The notes beneath the pieces were generated by a model, which was not told the DNA's origin, searched no databases, and saw only the letters and a program-made list of their open reading frames with translations. This document shows positions 1 through 7,382 of a DNA stretch of 15,413 nt, one piece after another. The DNA comes from DATGSL01 sp964645585 (GTDB lineage Bacteria; Verrucomicrobiota; Verrucomicrobiia; Opitutales; T3Sed10-336). The position numbers and the translations under genes were made by a program. The stretch covers positions 1 to 15,413 of the forward strand of contig CAZYAN010000070.1 of NCBI GenBank assembly GCA_964645585.1. Reading direction: 5' to 3'. Numbering within the stretch: position 1 is the stretch's first letter; every line of letters starts with the position of its first letter.

Positions 1-195
1 CTCAAGGGAGCGGAAGGCAGTTCGAGAGTCGGCTTTGAAACCGAGTTCCCGATTACCTCTCTCTCTCCCGTCCAGCCAAGTTCCCCGAGTTCAGCCAAGC
101 GTTCCAAATTCTTGATCCCCCTTCTCCCCGAACCGATGCGGTCGCAATTCGAAGGGCTCGAACGCGCCGCCGCGCCCCCGACTAGCGACAACTAA
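1..195 (+). CDS. Possible 3' end of an unidentified gene, cut by the window edge
   Basis: Frame 1 is open from the first base to a TAA at 193-195, giving 64 residues with no start inside the window. The reading is rich in Ser and Pro in the middle and ends in FLIPLLPEPMRSQFEGLERA followed by a short polar tail, which could be a genuine protein C-terminus. I recognise no family or motif, and there is no second line of evidence such as a clear terminator with a T-run; a 7-bp inverted repeat (CGCTGCC at 231-237 with GGCAGCG at 247-253) lies 35 bases downstream. An open frame of this length in GC-rich DNA can occur by chance, so this is only a possibility. Confidence 0.3.
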   Translation, partial: LKGAEGSSRVGFETEFPITSLSPVQPSSPSSAKRSKFLIPLLPEPMRSQFEGLERAAAPPTSDN

Positions 196-396
196 TACAT
201 GTCACTCGTCGGAAGCTCTTCCTGCCCTATCGCTGCCGGACGCCGGGGCAGCGTGCAAGCTCGCCAATCGATCTGAGGGTCGCGGAGGATCAACTCTCGC
301 GTGTCAGGTCCGGAAAATCAAATGCCTCCTCGACCCCAAAAAAGACCTGTATCGATAATTCCTGACAATGCAGCTAAGTGTTAATTCAAGGTCTGA
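196..396. other. Intergenic stretch with a REP-like phrase
   Basis: I see no convincing gene here. The stretch holds the inverted repeat at 231-253 and, at 381-400, the phrase TTAATTCAAGGTCTGACCCC. From memory this resembles short sequences that recur beside REP-associated (Y1) transposase genes in many genomes, but no transposase gene is visible here and I cannot verify the match. If real, it would mark one edge of the decayed material that follows. Confidence 0.3.
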
Positions 397-582
397 CCCC
401 GCCTGCTGCCGACCAGGTCGAAAAACTTCAACATAAACGCCAACCTCGCCATCCTGCGAGCCGGTCTCATTGCCCTCAAATCCTTCCTCGCACCCGACAC
501 TCCATGGCAGGTCTTAAAAGAACGCTGCCAGCACCGGCCCGCCATCGCTTACCAAATGCTCATCAACCACCGGGCCAAATGA
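397..582 (+). pseudogene. Start-less coding fragment of unknown family
   Basis: One + strand frame is open from just after a TGA (394-396) to a TGA at 580-582. From about 427 it reads as a plausible helical protein segment, including NINANLAILRAGLIALKSFL and later ending AYQMLINHRAK. There is no ATG near its beginning. Another frame entering from the left (a GTG at 378, reading through DQVEKLQH) could be its original N-terminus, in which case a frameshift lies near 420-435. The fragment ends where the truncated RES-domain frame on the opposite strand also ends, which suggests a recombination junction. I do not recognise the family; the alternative is a chance open frame. Confidence 0.35.
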
Positions 583-877
583 AAAGACCGTGCTTTTCCG
601 GCAGGTTATAATAACGCACGTGCGCCAGCGTTTCAGCAAGCGCTGTCTCGGGCTCGAGACTGGTGTAACTGATGCAAATCTCTCCCTTGCAATGCCAGCG
701 GCCACTCATCGTTCGGCTCTCTTTTCCGCTGGCGATTTCGGATGAGTTTGAAAAACGGGGATTGATGAAGCGATAGACCGTCGCTGTTAGCGGGTGAGTT
801 CCGACAGTTCCGAGCGCTGCGATGCCGTCGGAGATGCGGGCGCGGTACCGGTGGGGTTGAAACTGCTGGGGTTTCAC
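563..877 (-). pseudogene. Truncated RES-domain toxin remnant
   Basis: RES-domain proteins are NAD-consuming toxins of Xre/RES toxin-antitoxin pairs and are normally about 150-230 residues. This 104-residue frame starts at an ATG (877) and shows the N-terminal half of such a domain: VYRF with Arg36, SGRW at 58-61, ISYTSLEPETALAETLAH at 69-86 with Tyr71 and Glu82. These fit the first conserved Arg and Glu of the family. After about residue 99 the sequence departs from the family and stops, so the C-terminal half, including the conserved Ser region, is missing. No antitoxin gene precedes it: only about 85 bases separate its start from the nrdA stop, and they hold the nrdA terminator. I infer a broken, orphan toxin gene. 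The family call rests on motif recognition by eye. Confidence 0.55.
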
Positions 878-920
878 AGTGATTTCGCAATGGGGATGGC
901 TGGAGCGGAGCCCGAGCCGT

Positions 921-951
921 AAAACAAAGCGGGGCCGGTTTCGGCCCCGCT
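921..951 (-). terminator. Intrinsic terminator of the nrd operon
   Basis: Read on the - strand, 11 bases after the nrdA stop region, a perfect 10-bp GC-rich stem (928-937 paired with 942-951, AGCGGGGCCG) closes a 4-base loop and is followed by TTGTTTT (927-921). This is a textbook rho-independent terminator for transcription coming from nrdA. Confidence 0.9.
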
Positions 952-962
952 CGCTGATATTC

Positions 963-3900
963 TTACTGGCAAGCTTCGCACTCTTCGCCGTTGCGCATGG
1001 CTTCGATCGAACAGGCGAGTTTTTCTTCTTCGGTGTAGGTGCGATTCTGGTCGTTCAAAAGACTCGGCCGAACTTCCTTTTTGACCGCGATCGAGGCCTT
1101 TTCGATGTTCGAGGCGCTGAGCGAGCGCAGATAGTACGTCGTCTTGAGACCTTTCCGCCACGCGGCCCGGTACATGTGCGAAAGCGTTTTCATGTCCGGC
1201 ACGCCGAGGAAGAGATTGACCGACTGCGACTGGTCGATCCACTTCTGGCGCCGGGCGGCCGCGTCGATGAACCAGTTATAGTCAATATCGAACGCCGTCA
1301 GGTAGCGCTCCTTGAGCTCCCGCGGGATGCTCTCGATGTGGGTCAGCTCGCCGTCGTAGTACTTCAAGTTGTCGATCATCTCCTGGTTCCAGAGGCCGGC
1401 GGCCTTGAGATCGCGGACCATCGGAGCGTTGAGGACGATGAACTCGCCGGAGAGGTTGCTCTTGACGAAGAGGTTCTTGTAGACCGGCTCGATGCAAGGC
1501 GTGGTGCCGGTGATGTTCGAGATCGTCGCGGTCGGAGCGATGGCGATGACGTTGCTGTTGCGCATCCCCTGCTTCGCGATTTTTTCGCGAACCGGTGTCC
1601 AGTCCATTTTTCCGCCGCGCGGGACCTCAACGGCAACGCCGCGTTCCTGTTCAAGAATATCGATGGTATCCTGCGGCAGGAGACCGCGATCCCATTTCGA
1701 GCCCTTGTAGGTGGAATAGGTGCCGCGTTCGCCGGCCAGATCGCTCGAAGCCTCGTACGCGTAGTAGGCGACGGCCTCCATGATCTCGTCGTTGAATTCG
1801 ACTGCCGCCTCGGACGCGAACGAGATGCCGCGCTTGTACAGGCAGTTTTGCAGGCCCATCACCCCGAGGCCGATCGGCCGGTGCCGGAGGTTGGAGTTCC
1901 GGGCAGCCTCGGTCGGGTAGAAGTTGATGTCGATCACGTTATCGAGCGCGCGGACGGCAATGCGGATCGTGTCGCGCAGTTTTTCGTGGTCGATCCGGCC
2001 GTTTTCGTCGAGATGGTTGTCGAGGATGACTGATCCGAGATTGCAGACCGCCGTTTCATCTTTGCCGGTGTTCAGCGTGATCTCGGTGCAAAGATTGCTG
2101 CTGTGGATGACGCCGCAATGGTCCTGCGGACTGCGAAGGTTGCAGGCGTCTTTAAATGTGATCCACGGATGGCCGGTTTCGAAAAGCATCTGGAGCATTT
2201 TCTTCCAGACATCGATGGCCGGAACCGATTTCCCGAAGATTTTGCCTTCCTCGGCGAGCTTTTCGTATTCGAGATATTTCTCCTCGAATTTCTTACCGTA
2301 AAGCTCGTGAAGATCGGGAACCTCATTGCTGCGGAAGAAGGTCCAGTTTTCGCGTGCTTCCATCCGCTTCATGAACAGATCGGGTACCCAGTTGGCCGTG
2401 TTCATGTCGTGACAGCGCCGGCGGTCGTCGCCCGTGTTTCGCCGCAGCTCGAGGAAATCGTAGAGGTCGTTGTGCCAGGTTTCAAGGTAGGCGCAGCCGG
2501 AGCCGCGGCGTTTGCCGCCCTGGTTGACCGCGACGAGCTGGTCATTGTGCAACTTGAGAAACGGGATCACGCCTTGGCTCTCGCCATTGGTGCCGGCGAT
2601 GTGGCTGCCGGTGCCGCGGACCGCCGTCCAGGAGCCGCCGAGGCCGCCGGCCCATTTTGACAGGAAGGCGTTCTCGGCGATCCCGCGAATCATAATGCCT
2701 TCGATCGAGTCGTCGACGTAGTAGAGATAGCACGACGAAAGCTGGGAGTGGAGCGTCCCGGAATTGAAGAGCGTCGGCGTCGACGAGCAGAAGCGGCGCG
2801 TGCGGTAAAGTTCGTACAGGCGAGTCACGCGCTCTTCTCGGGTCTCCTTGTCCTCGATAAGGAACAGTCCCATCGCGACGCGCAACCAGAAGATCTGCGG
2901 TGTCTCAATCCGCCGCGGCGTCTTCCCGGTTTTGTCGACGATCAAGTAACGGTCGTAGAGCGTCTGAATGCCGAGGTAATCGAAACCGAGGTCGGCCGAC
3001 GGATCGAGAGCGGCGGCGAGCTTTTCGATGTCGTACTCGAGGAGGCGGGAATCGAGCCGCTTAATTTCGACGCCGCGCCTGAGGTATTGGGCAAAGTAGC
3101 GCTGGTGCGCCTCCTTGATGCCGCCGATGCCGTCACGGAGGATATCCCAGCCGAGGACTTCCTCATAGATGTAGGTGAGCAGGATGCGGCCGGCGAATTT
3201 GGCAAAATCGGAATCGCGCTCGATCAGTGTGCGGGCATTGAGAATGATCGTGCTTTTGAGGTCGGCCTCGACAATCTCATCGAAAAGCGAGCGGCGGAGT
3301 TCCGTTTCAATTTCTTCCTCGGAAAGGTTCAGGTCGAGGTCGATCATCGCGAAGCGGATCCGCGCCTTCAGGTCGGCACCGTCCCAAAAAACCGATTCGC
3401 CGTCCGGCTTCTTGACGACGATCATCGATCCCTGTTCGAGGACCGGCTCCGTCTGCTCGCCCGCTTGGAGGCGAAGGGCGGCGCGCTGGGCGCGGTAGAG
3501 GATGTAGTGCTCGGCAACCTTGAAGTGACCGGCCTTCATCAATTCCTCTTGGACAATATCCTGGACCTCTTCGATGTGGACAAACGCCTGGCCCGAGGCC
3601 TTAACGCGCGCGGTGACGGCGCGGGCGATGTCGGCGGCCGGGGTCGAATCTCTTTCGAGCGACAGGAACGCCTTGCGCACGGCGATCTCGACCTTGGCTT
3701 CGTTCCACGGGGCGACGTGATTATTGCGGCGAATGACCCGGACGGTGCCAGGTTCCGCCGCCCGCGGGAGCCGAAGGGCGCGTTTAAGGATCAGGCTTTT
3801 CGCGACGTCGTAGGCGGCGTTGTCGGCGAGCGTTTTTTCGATCAGGACGTGCAGATCGCTCGCCCGCGCGCGCGGCGGCTGGCTGTCGCTGACGATGATG

Positions 3901-4199
3901 CGAAGATTTTCGGTGACCTCTTTGGTGATGTGGGCGACGAGCGAACGGTTGTCGTCGTTGAAGATATCGGTGTTATTTCCGCGCGAAATCTCGAGGTCGG
4001 TGATCGCATCGCCGACGCTCTGGGCAACTTTCGCGGGCTCAAACGCCTCTTCACCCCGGGAGCTGATGACGCGGACATCCGAACGGGGAGCGGCGAGATC
4101 GGCCACGGCCTCCGACCACGCAAAATGCGGTTTCTGGTCGGGCGCCCGGCAGACAGCGGATTTAAGTGCGGAATCTTGTGCTAAGGAAATCGAAACCAT
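963..4199 (-). CDS. nrdA: Class I ribonucleoside-diphosphate reductase, alpha subunit
   Basis: Catalytic subunit that reduces ribonucleoside diphosphates to deoxy forms in the cytosol, with radical supplied by NrdB. The 1078-residue product is far longer than E. coli NrdA (761) and close to chlamydial NrdA (about 1045). Three ATP-cone-like regions fill the N-terminus (about residues 41-140, 152-243 and 258-350). The catalytic barrel has the active-site Cys490, Cys704 with Asn702 and Glu706 (SNLCTE), Cys719, the Tyr1022-Tyr1023 radical-transfer pair, and a C-terminal Cys1074/Cys1077 pair (ECEACQ) for thioredoxin or glutaredoxin exchange, so all key residues are present. The start is an ATG at 4199-4197. 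No Shine-Dalgarno precedes it: the bases upstream are the AT-rich repeats of an inserted cassette. It lies downstream of nrdB in the same direction and ends at a strong terminator. Confidence 0.98.
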   Translation of the reverse strand: MVSISLAQDSALKSAVCRAPDQKPHFAWSEAVADLAAPRSDVRVISSRGEEAFEPAKVAQSVGDAITDLEISRGNNTDIFNDDNRSLVAHITKEVTENLRIIVSDSQPPRARASDLHVLIEKTLADNAAYDVAKSLILKRALRLPRAAEPGTVRVIRRNNHVAPWNEAKVEIAVRKAFLSLERDSTPAADIARAVTARVKASGQAFVHIEEVQDIVQEELMKAGHFKVAEHYILYRAQRAALRLQAGEQTEPVLEQGSMIVVKKPDGESVFWDGADLKARIRFAMIDLDLNLSEEEIETELRRSLFDEIVEADLKSTIILNARTLIERDSDFAKFAGRILLTYIYEEVLGWDILRDGIGGIKEAHQRYFAQYLRRGVEIKRLDSRLLEYDIEKLAAALDPSADLGFDYLGIQTLYDRYLIVDKTGKTPRRIETPQIFWLRVAMGLFLIEDKETREERVTRLYELYRTRRFCSSTPTLFNSGTLHSQLSSCYLYYVDDSIEGIMIRGIAENAFLSKWAGGLGGSWTAVRGTGSHIAGTNGESQGVIPFLKLHNDQLVAVNQGGKRRGSGCAYLETWHNDLYDFLELRRNTGDDRRRCHDMNTANWVPDLFMKRMEARENWTFFRSNEVPDLHELYGKKFEEKYLEYEKLAEEGKIFGKSVPAIDVWKKMLQMLFETGHPWITFKDACNLRSPQDHCGVIHSSNLCTEITLNTGKDETAVCNLGSVILDNHLDENGRIDHEKLRDTIRIAVRALDNVIDINFYPTEAARNSNLRHRPIGLGVMGLQNCLYKRGISFASEAAVEFNDEIMEAVAYYAYEASSDLAGERGTYSTYKGSKWDRGLLPQDTIDILEQERGVAVEVPRGGKMDWTPVREKIAKQGMRNSNVIAIAPTATISNITGTTPCIEPVYKNLFVKSNLSGEFIVLNAPMVRDLKAAGLWNQEMIDNLKYYDGELTHIESIPRELKERYLTAFDIDYNWFIDAAARRQKWIDQSQSVNLFLGVPDMKTLSHMYRAAWRKGLKTTYYLRSLSASNIEKASIAVKKEVRPSLLNDQNRTYTEEEKLACSIEAMRNGEECEACQ

Positions 4200-4228
4200 T
4201 TTAGATTTTTAATTGCAAATTTTAGATT
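4199..4228. repeat. Left AT-rich repeat of the four-helix-bundle cassette
   Basis: Two copies of TTTTAGATT lie at 4199-4207 and 4220-4228, separated by an A/T stretch. The first copy begins on the first base of the nrdA start codon (minus strand). The right side of the neighbouring small gene carries the same unit in inverted orientation. Confidence 0.6.
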
Positions 4229-4237
4229 AAAAAAGGA

Positions 4238-4591
4238 CTAGGCGTTTCGTTTGGCGGAAATGATAGATGACGTGAAGATAGCGGTCAGCTCATTCGCCTC
4301 CGCCAGGAGCAGCTGGACCAGCGATGACTGCACGAGAGCGTTTTCGATAATGAGTTCGAGCCAGAATGCACTTTCGTCTGCTTCCTCTTTTACTGTGCCT
4401 AGTTTGGCAATGAACTCCGCCCGGGACCGGCCGCCACAGGCTGAGCGATAGTTGGCTCCGACCGAAGTGCCCGATCGGACAAGCTGGCTGCCGATCGCGC
4501 GACCGATGGTCGTTGTCGGCAGGTGATCGACGAGCTTCATCACCCGCAGCGCGAACTGCTTCGTCCGGTGTTTAAGCTCGTCCTCCGTCAT
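4238..4591 (-). CDS. Four-helix bundle protein (23S rRNA intervening-sequence protein family)
   Basis: The 117-residue product matches the family found in 23S rRNA intervening sequences of Leptospira and as stand-alone genes in many Bacteroidota, Verrucomicrobiota and others (Pfam 23S_rRNA_IVP, TIGR02436). Diagnostic segments are RSGTSVGANYR at 39-49, RAEFIAKL at 57-64, and KEEADESAFWLELI at 68-81, with a basic C-terminus. It is predicted to be almost all helix, with no signal or membrane span. The molecular function is unknown; the basic surface of relatives suggests nucleic acid binding. It sits between nrdB (49 bases upstream) and nrdA (38 bases downstream) and is bounded on both sides by AT-rich TTTTAGAT-type repeats in inverted orientation, so I infer that it arrived as a cassette rather than being part of the ancestral nrd operon. 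Start ATG at 4591. Confidence 0.9.
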   Translation of the reverse strand: MTEDELKHRTKQFALRVMKLVDHLPTTTIGRAIGSQLVRSGTSVGANYRSACGGRSRAEFIAKLGTVKEEADESAFWLELIIENALVQSSLVQLLLAEANELTAIFTSSIISAKRNA

Positions 4592-4605
4592 GATTTCAGA
4601 GCGAG

Positions 4606-4630
4606 AAAATCTAAAATCTAAACTTTAGAT
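4606..4630. repeat. Right AT-rich repeat of the four-helix-bundle cassette
   Basis: The phrase ATCTAAAATCTAAA (4609-4622), followed by CTTTAGAT (4623-4630), is the inverted counterpart of the TTTTAGAT units on the far side of the small gene. It lies between the small gene's start and the nrdB stop codon. Confidence 0.6.
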
Positions 4631-4640
4631 ATAAAATCCC

Positions 4641-5726
<1,086 letters not shown>

Positions 5727-5876
5727 AACGCGAAGAAGCTCCTGGTGTTCAGCGCGATCGAGAACGCGCCGAACCGGGCGCTGAAAAGCCGGTTCGGGCA
5801 GGTCACAGGTAAGGTTCTCCAACTATAGGGATCCTCGAAATACAGGAAAGAAGAATTTTCGAAATAATCAGAAATC

Positions 5877-5924
5877 ACACAATATCTTGTGGTCGAATTG
5901 CTCATGAACCACAAGATATGGGAC
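5877..5924. promoter_or_regulatory. Tandem NrdR-box-like operator of the nrd operon
   Basis: Box 1 (5877-5892, ACACAATATCTTGTGG) matches the published NrdR consensus ACACWATATATWGTGT at 14 of 16 positions. Box 2 (5909-5924, CCACAAGATATGGGAC) matches 9 of 16. The start-to-start spacing is 32 bases, about three helical turns, as in known NrdR box pairs. The two boxes also share a 12-bp inverted repeat (ATATCTTGTGGT at 5882-5893, ACCACAAGATAT at 5908-5919). NrdR is the ATP/dATP-sensing repressor of ribonucleotide reductase genes; its own gene is not in the window. Confidence 0.75.
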
Positions 5925-6090
5925 TACCCTGTCGAGAGCCGCTAATACCCGTCATGGAGCGGAATGGCGGCGGCGGGAACGATTGGCAGCGAATCCGAGC
6001 GTAGGCGCGAGCTTGCTCTCCGCAAGGGAATTTGATTCACATTTTCTTCACAATCAATCCGCCGGATCGTCCGGGACGGAACGCACGGAG

Positions 6091-6115
6091 GGAACCGTGC
6101 AACCTTCCGCGGGGT
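6091..6115 (+). promoter_or_regulatory. Candidate ECF-type promoter before the sigma-factor operon
   Basis: GGAACC at 6091-6096 is followed, after 16 bases, by GTC at 6113-6115. This resembles the GGAAC -35 and GTC-containing -10 of many ECF promoters and would allow self-activation. It is a short degenerate pattern in GC-rich DNA and may be chance. Confidence 0.25.
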
Positions 6116-6251
6116 CCGGTGATTAATCCCTCGCGTGCATGATGCGACCCATACACTTGTCGAAAGCGGACCGCTCTCCTTCAGCGGGAGTGCGCAACGG
6201 ATCCGCGATGAGCGCCAGGCGCAACCGGTCCGCGCGCCGCGTGCCCCGGTG

Positions 6252-6812
6252 ATGGCGGATTCTGCCGAACACACACCGGTAGTCGACGAGGACGCGAACT
6301 TGATGCTTCGCGTAAAAGACGGTGAGGAAGAGGCGCTGGCCGAGCTGATCGATCGCTGGCAGAACCCGCTGATCAACTTTTTCTACCGTTCCCTGTCATC
6401 CAGAGCCGACGCTGAAGACCTTGCCCAAACGGTATTTATCAAACTTTACGGTGCCGCTTCCCGCTACGAACCGAAGGCGCGTTTTTCAACGTACCTGTTC
6501 CACATTGCCCGCCGGGTTCTCCTCAACGAATTTCGGCGGCGCGGGCGGAAACCGGTCCACCTCTTTGCCCCGGAAGACTTGCCGTCAGCATCCACGACGG
6601 ATCCCGAGATCAAGATGTTCGAACTCGAGGAAATCTTTCAGCGCGGTCTGCTCCAAATGCCGGAAAACCACCGGACGGCTATCCTTCTCCTGCACCAGCA
6701 ACAGTTGAGCTACGCGGAAATCGCGTCTATTATGAACGCTTCCGAAAGTCTCGTGAAAACCTGGATTTTCCGAGCGCGGCAGCTTTTACGAGAAGAATTG
6801 AGGAAAACATGA
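6252..6812 (+). CDS. ECF-type RNA polymerase sigma factor (sigma-70 family)
   Basis: The 186-residue product has the two-domain build of extracytoplasmic-function sigma factors. Region 2 spans about residues 17-101, with the -10-recognising helix DAEDLAQTVFIKLY at 53-66 and an aromatic-rich FSTYLFHIARR segment. Region 4 spans about 131-183, with the helix-turn-helix LSYAEIASIMNASESLVKTW and an RARQLLREEL end. A linker with several prolines lies between them. I chose the ATG at 6252 because homology begins soon after it; a GTG at 6135 would add 39 residues unlike the family. No strong ribosome site is visible. The stop overlaps the next start (ATGA at 6809-6812), so the membrane protein downstream is translationally coupled and is the natural candidate for its regulator. 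The sub-group is not determined. Confidence 0.93.
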   Translation: MADSAEHTPVVDEDANLMLRVKDGEEEALAELIDRWQNPLINFFYRSLSSRADAEDLAQTVFIKLYGAASRYEPKARFSTYLFHIARRVLLNEFRRRGRKPVHLFAPEDLPSASTTDPEIKMFELEEIFQRGLLQMPENHRTAILLLHQQQLSYAEIASIMNASESLVKTWIFRARQLLREELRKT

Positions 6813-7342
6813 TTATGAAAAAGACTCCTCCCGATGGTTCCCGCGAACCGGATGCCGTCATCGACCGCTTCTTCGAGATTCGCGATCTTGCCCCTGACGA
6901 TTTCACGAACCGGACCTTTGCAGCCGTCCAAGCCAAAGCACGGCGAGACCGGGTGATCCGGCGGACCGCTTGGTCACTGGCGGCAGCCGCGACCTTCGCC
7001 GTCATCGCCGGCCTCCGTTTCTCCCAGCCCGCAGCGGAAGGTCCCGAATTGGCCGCGTCCGGCGCGGCGGATTATGGCGGCCAGCGGGCTCCATCCGCGA
7101 CGGCCCAGCCAGAAGCCTCGCTCGCCTACGCCTACGCGGCTGCCGCGGAGACCGAAGTCGCCGGCGTGCCGCCAACCGTGGAAGAGCTGACGCTCGCGCT
7201 GCATGCAGCTGTCGATGGAAGAGACGCGATCTTTTACGGAGGCGCTGTCGCGCTGGAGCAACTCCTGAGCGACGCCGTTCTTCTGACCGAAGGCGAAAAC
7301 AGCGAAACGCTCGATTTCCTGATTCTTCTCGCTGAAAACTAA
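6809..7342 (+). CDS. Single-span membrane protein coupled to the sigma factor (possible anti-sigma factor)
   Basis: This 177-residue protein has a charged cytoplasmic-like N-terminus (1-52, including DDFTNRTFAAVQAKARRDR), one hydrophobic segment at about 54-69 (AWSLAAAATFAVIAGL) preceded by RRDRVIRR, a low-complexity Ala/Gly/Pro stretch (about 74-118) and an acidic C-terminal domain. The basic residues before the span predict N-in, C-out. The layout and the 4-base ATGA overlap with the sigma gene resemble one-span anti-sigma factors, but the zinc-binding HxxxCxxC signature of the ZAS family is absent, and I recognise no named domain. In Betaproteobacteria a similar three-gene order exists (ECF sigma, DUF3619, DUF3106), so a DUF3619-like role is possible. 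An ATG two codons later (6815) is an alternative start. Function is inference from position. Confidence 0.8.
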   Translation: MIMKKTPPDGSREPDAVIDRFFEIRDLAPDDFTNRTFAAVQAKARRDRVIRRTAWSLAAAATFAVIAGLRFSQPAAEGPELAASGAADYGGQRAPSATAQPEASLAYAYAAAAETEVAGVPPTVEELTLALHAAVDGRDAIFYGGAVALEQLLSDAVLLTEGENSETLDFLILLAEN

Positions 7343-7382
7343 TCTTTTGGAGAAAACTCACGCCTCGCCCGACTCCTTTGCA

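Larger units (their letters stand above)
5727..6251. other. Divergent intergenic region between nrdB and the sigma-factor gene
   Basis: No gene is supported in these roughly 525 bases. They hold the possible TTG-started extension of nrdB (to 5822), the paired NrdR-like boxes at 5877-5924, and towards the sigma gene a GGAACC element that may be an ECF-type promoter. A GTG at 6135 opens a 39-residue upstream extension of the sigma-factor frame, but that part shows no sigma-factor similarity. Confidence 0.6.

Noticed and set aside
879..4184. Long + strand open frames (879-2033 and 2748-4184) opposite nrdA
   Set aside because: They are antisense readings of nrdA, whose catalytic residues are all intact; their products are biased towards Arg, Val, Asp and Leu and show no family motifs.
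5882..5919. The 12-bp inverted repeat as a transcription terminator or IS end
   Set aside because: It is AT-rich, has no T-run, lies upstream of nrdB, and is better explained as two NrdR boxes.
5942..6376. A 144-codon - strand frame over the start of the sigma-factor gene
   Set aside because: Very Ser/Arg-rich product, the usual mirror image of the real + strand gene; no motif and no ribosome site.
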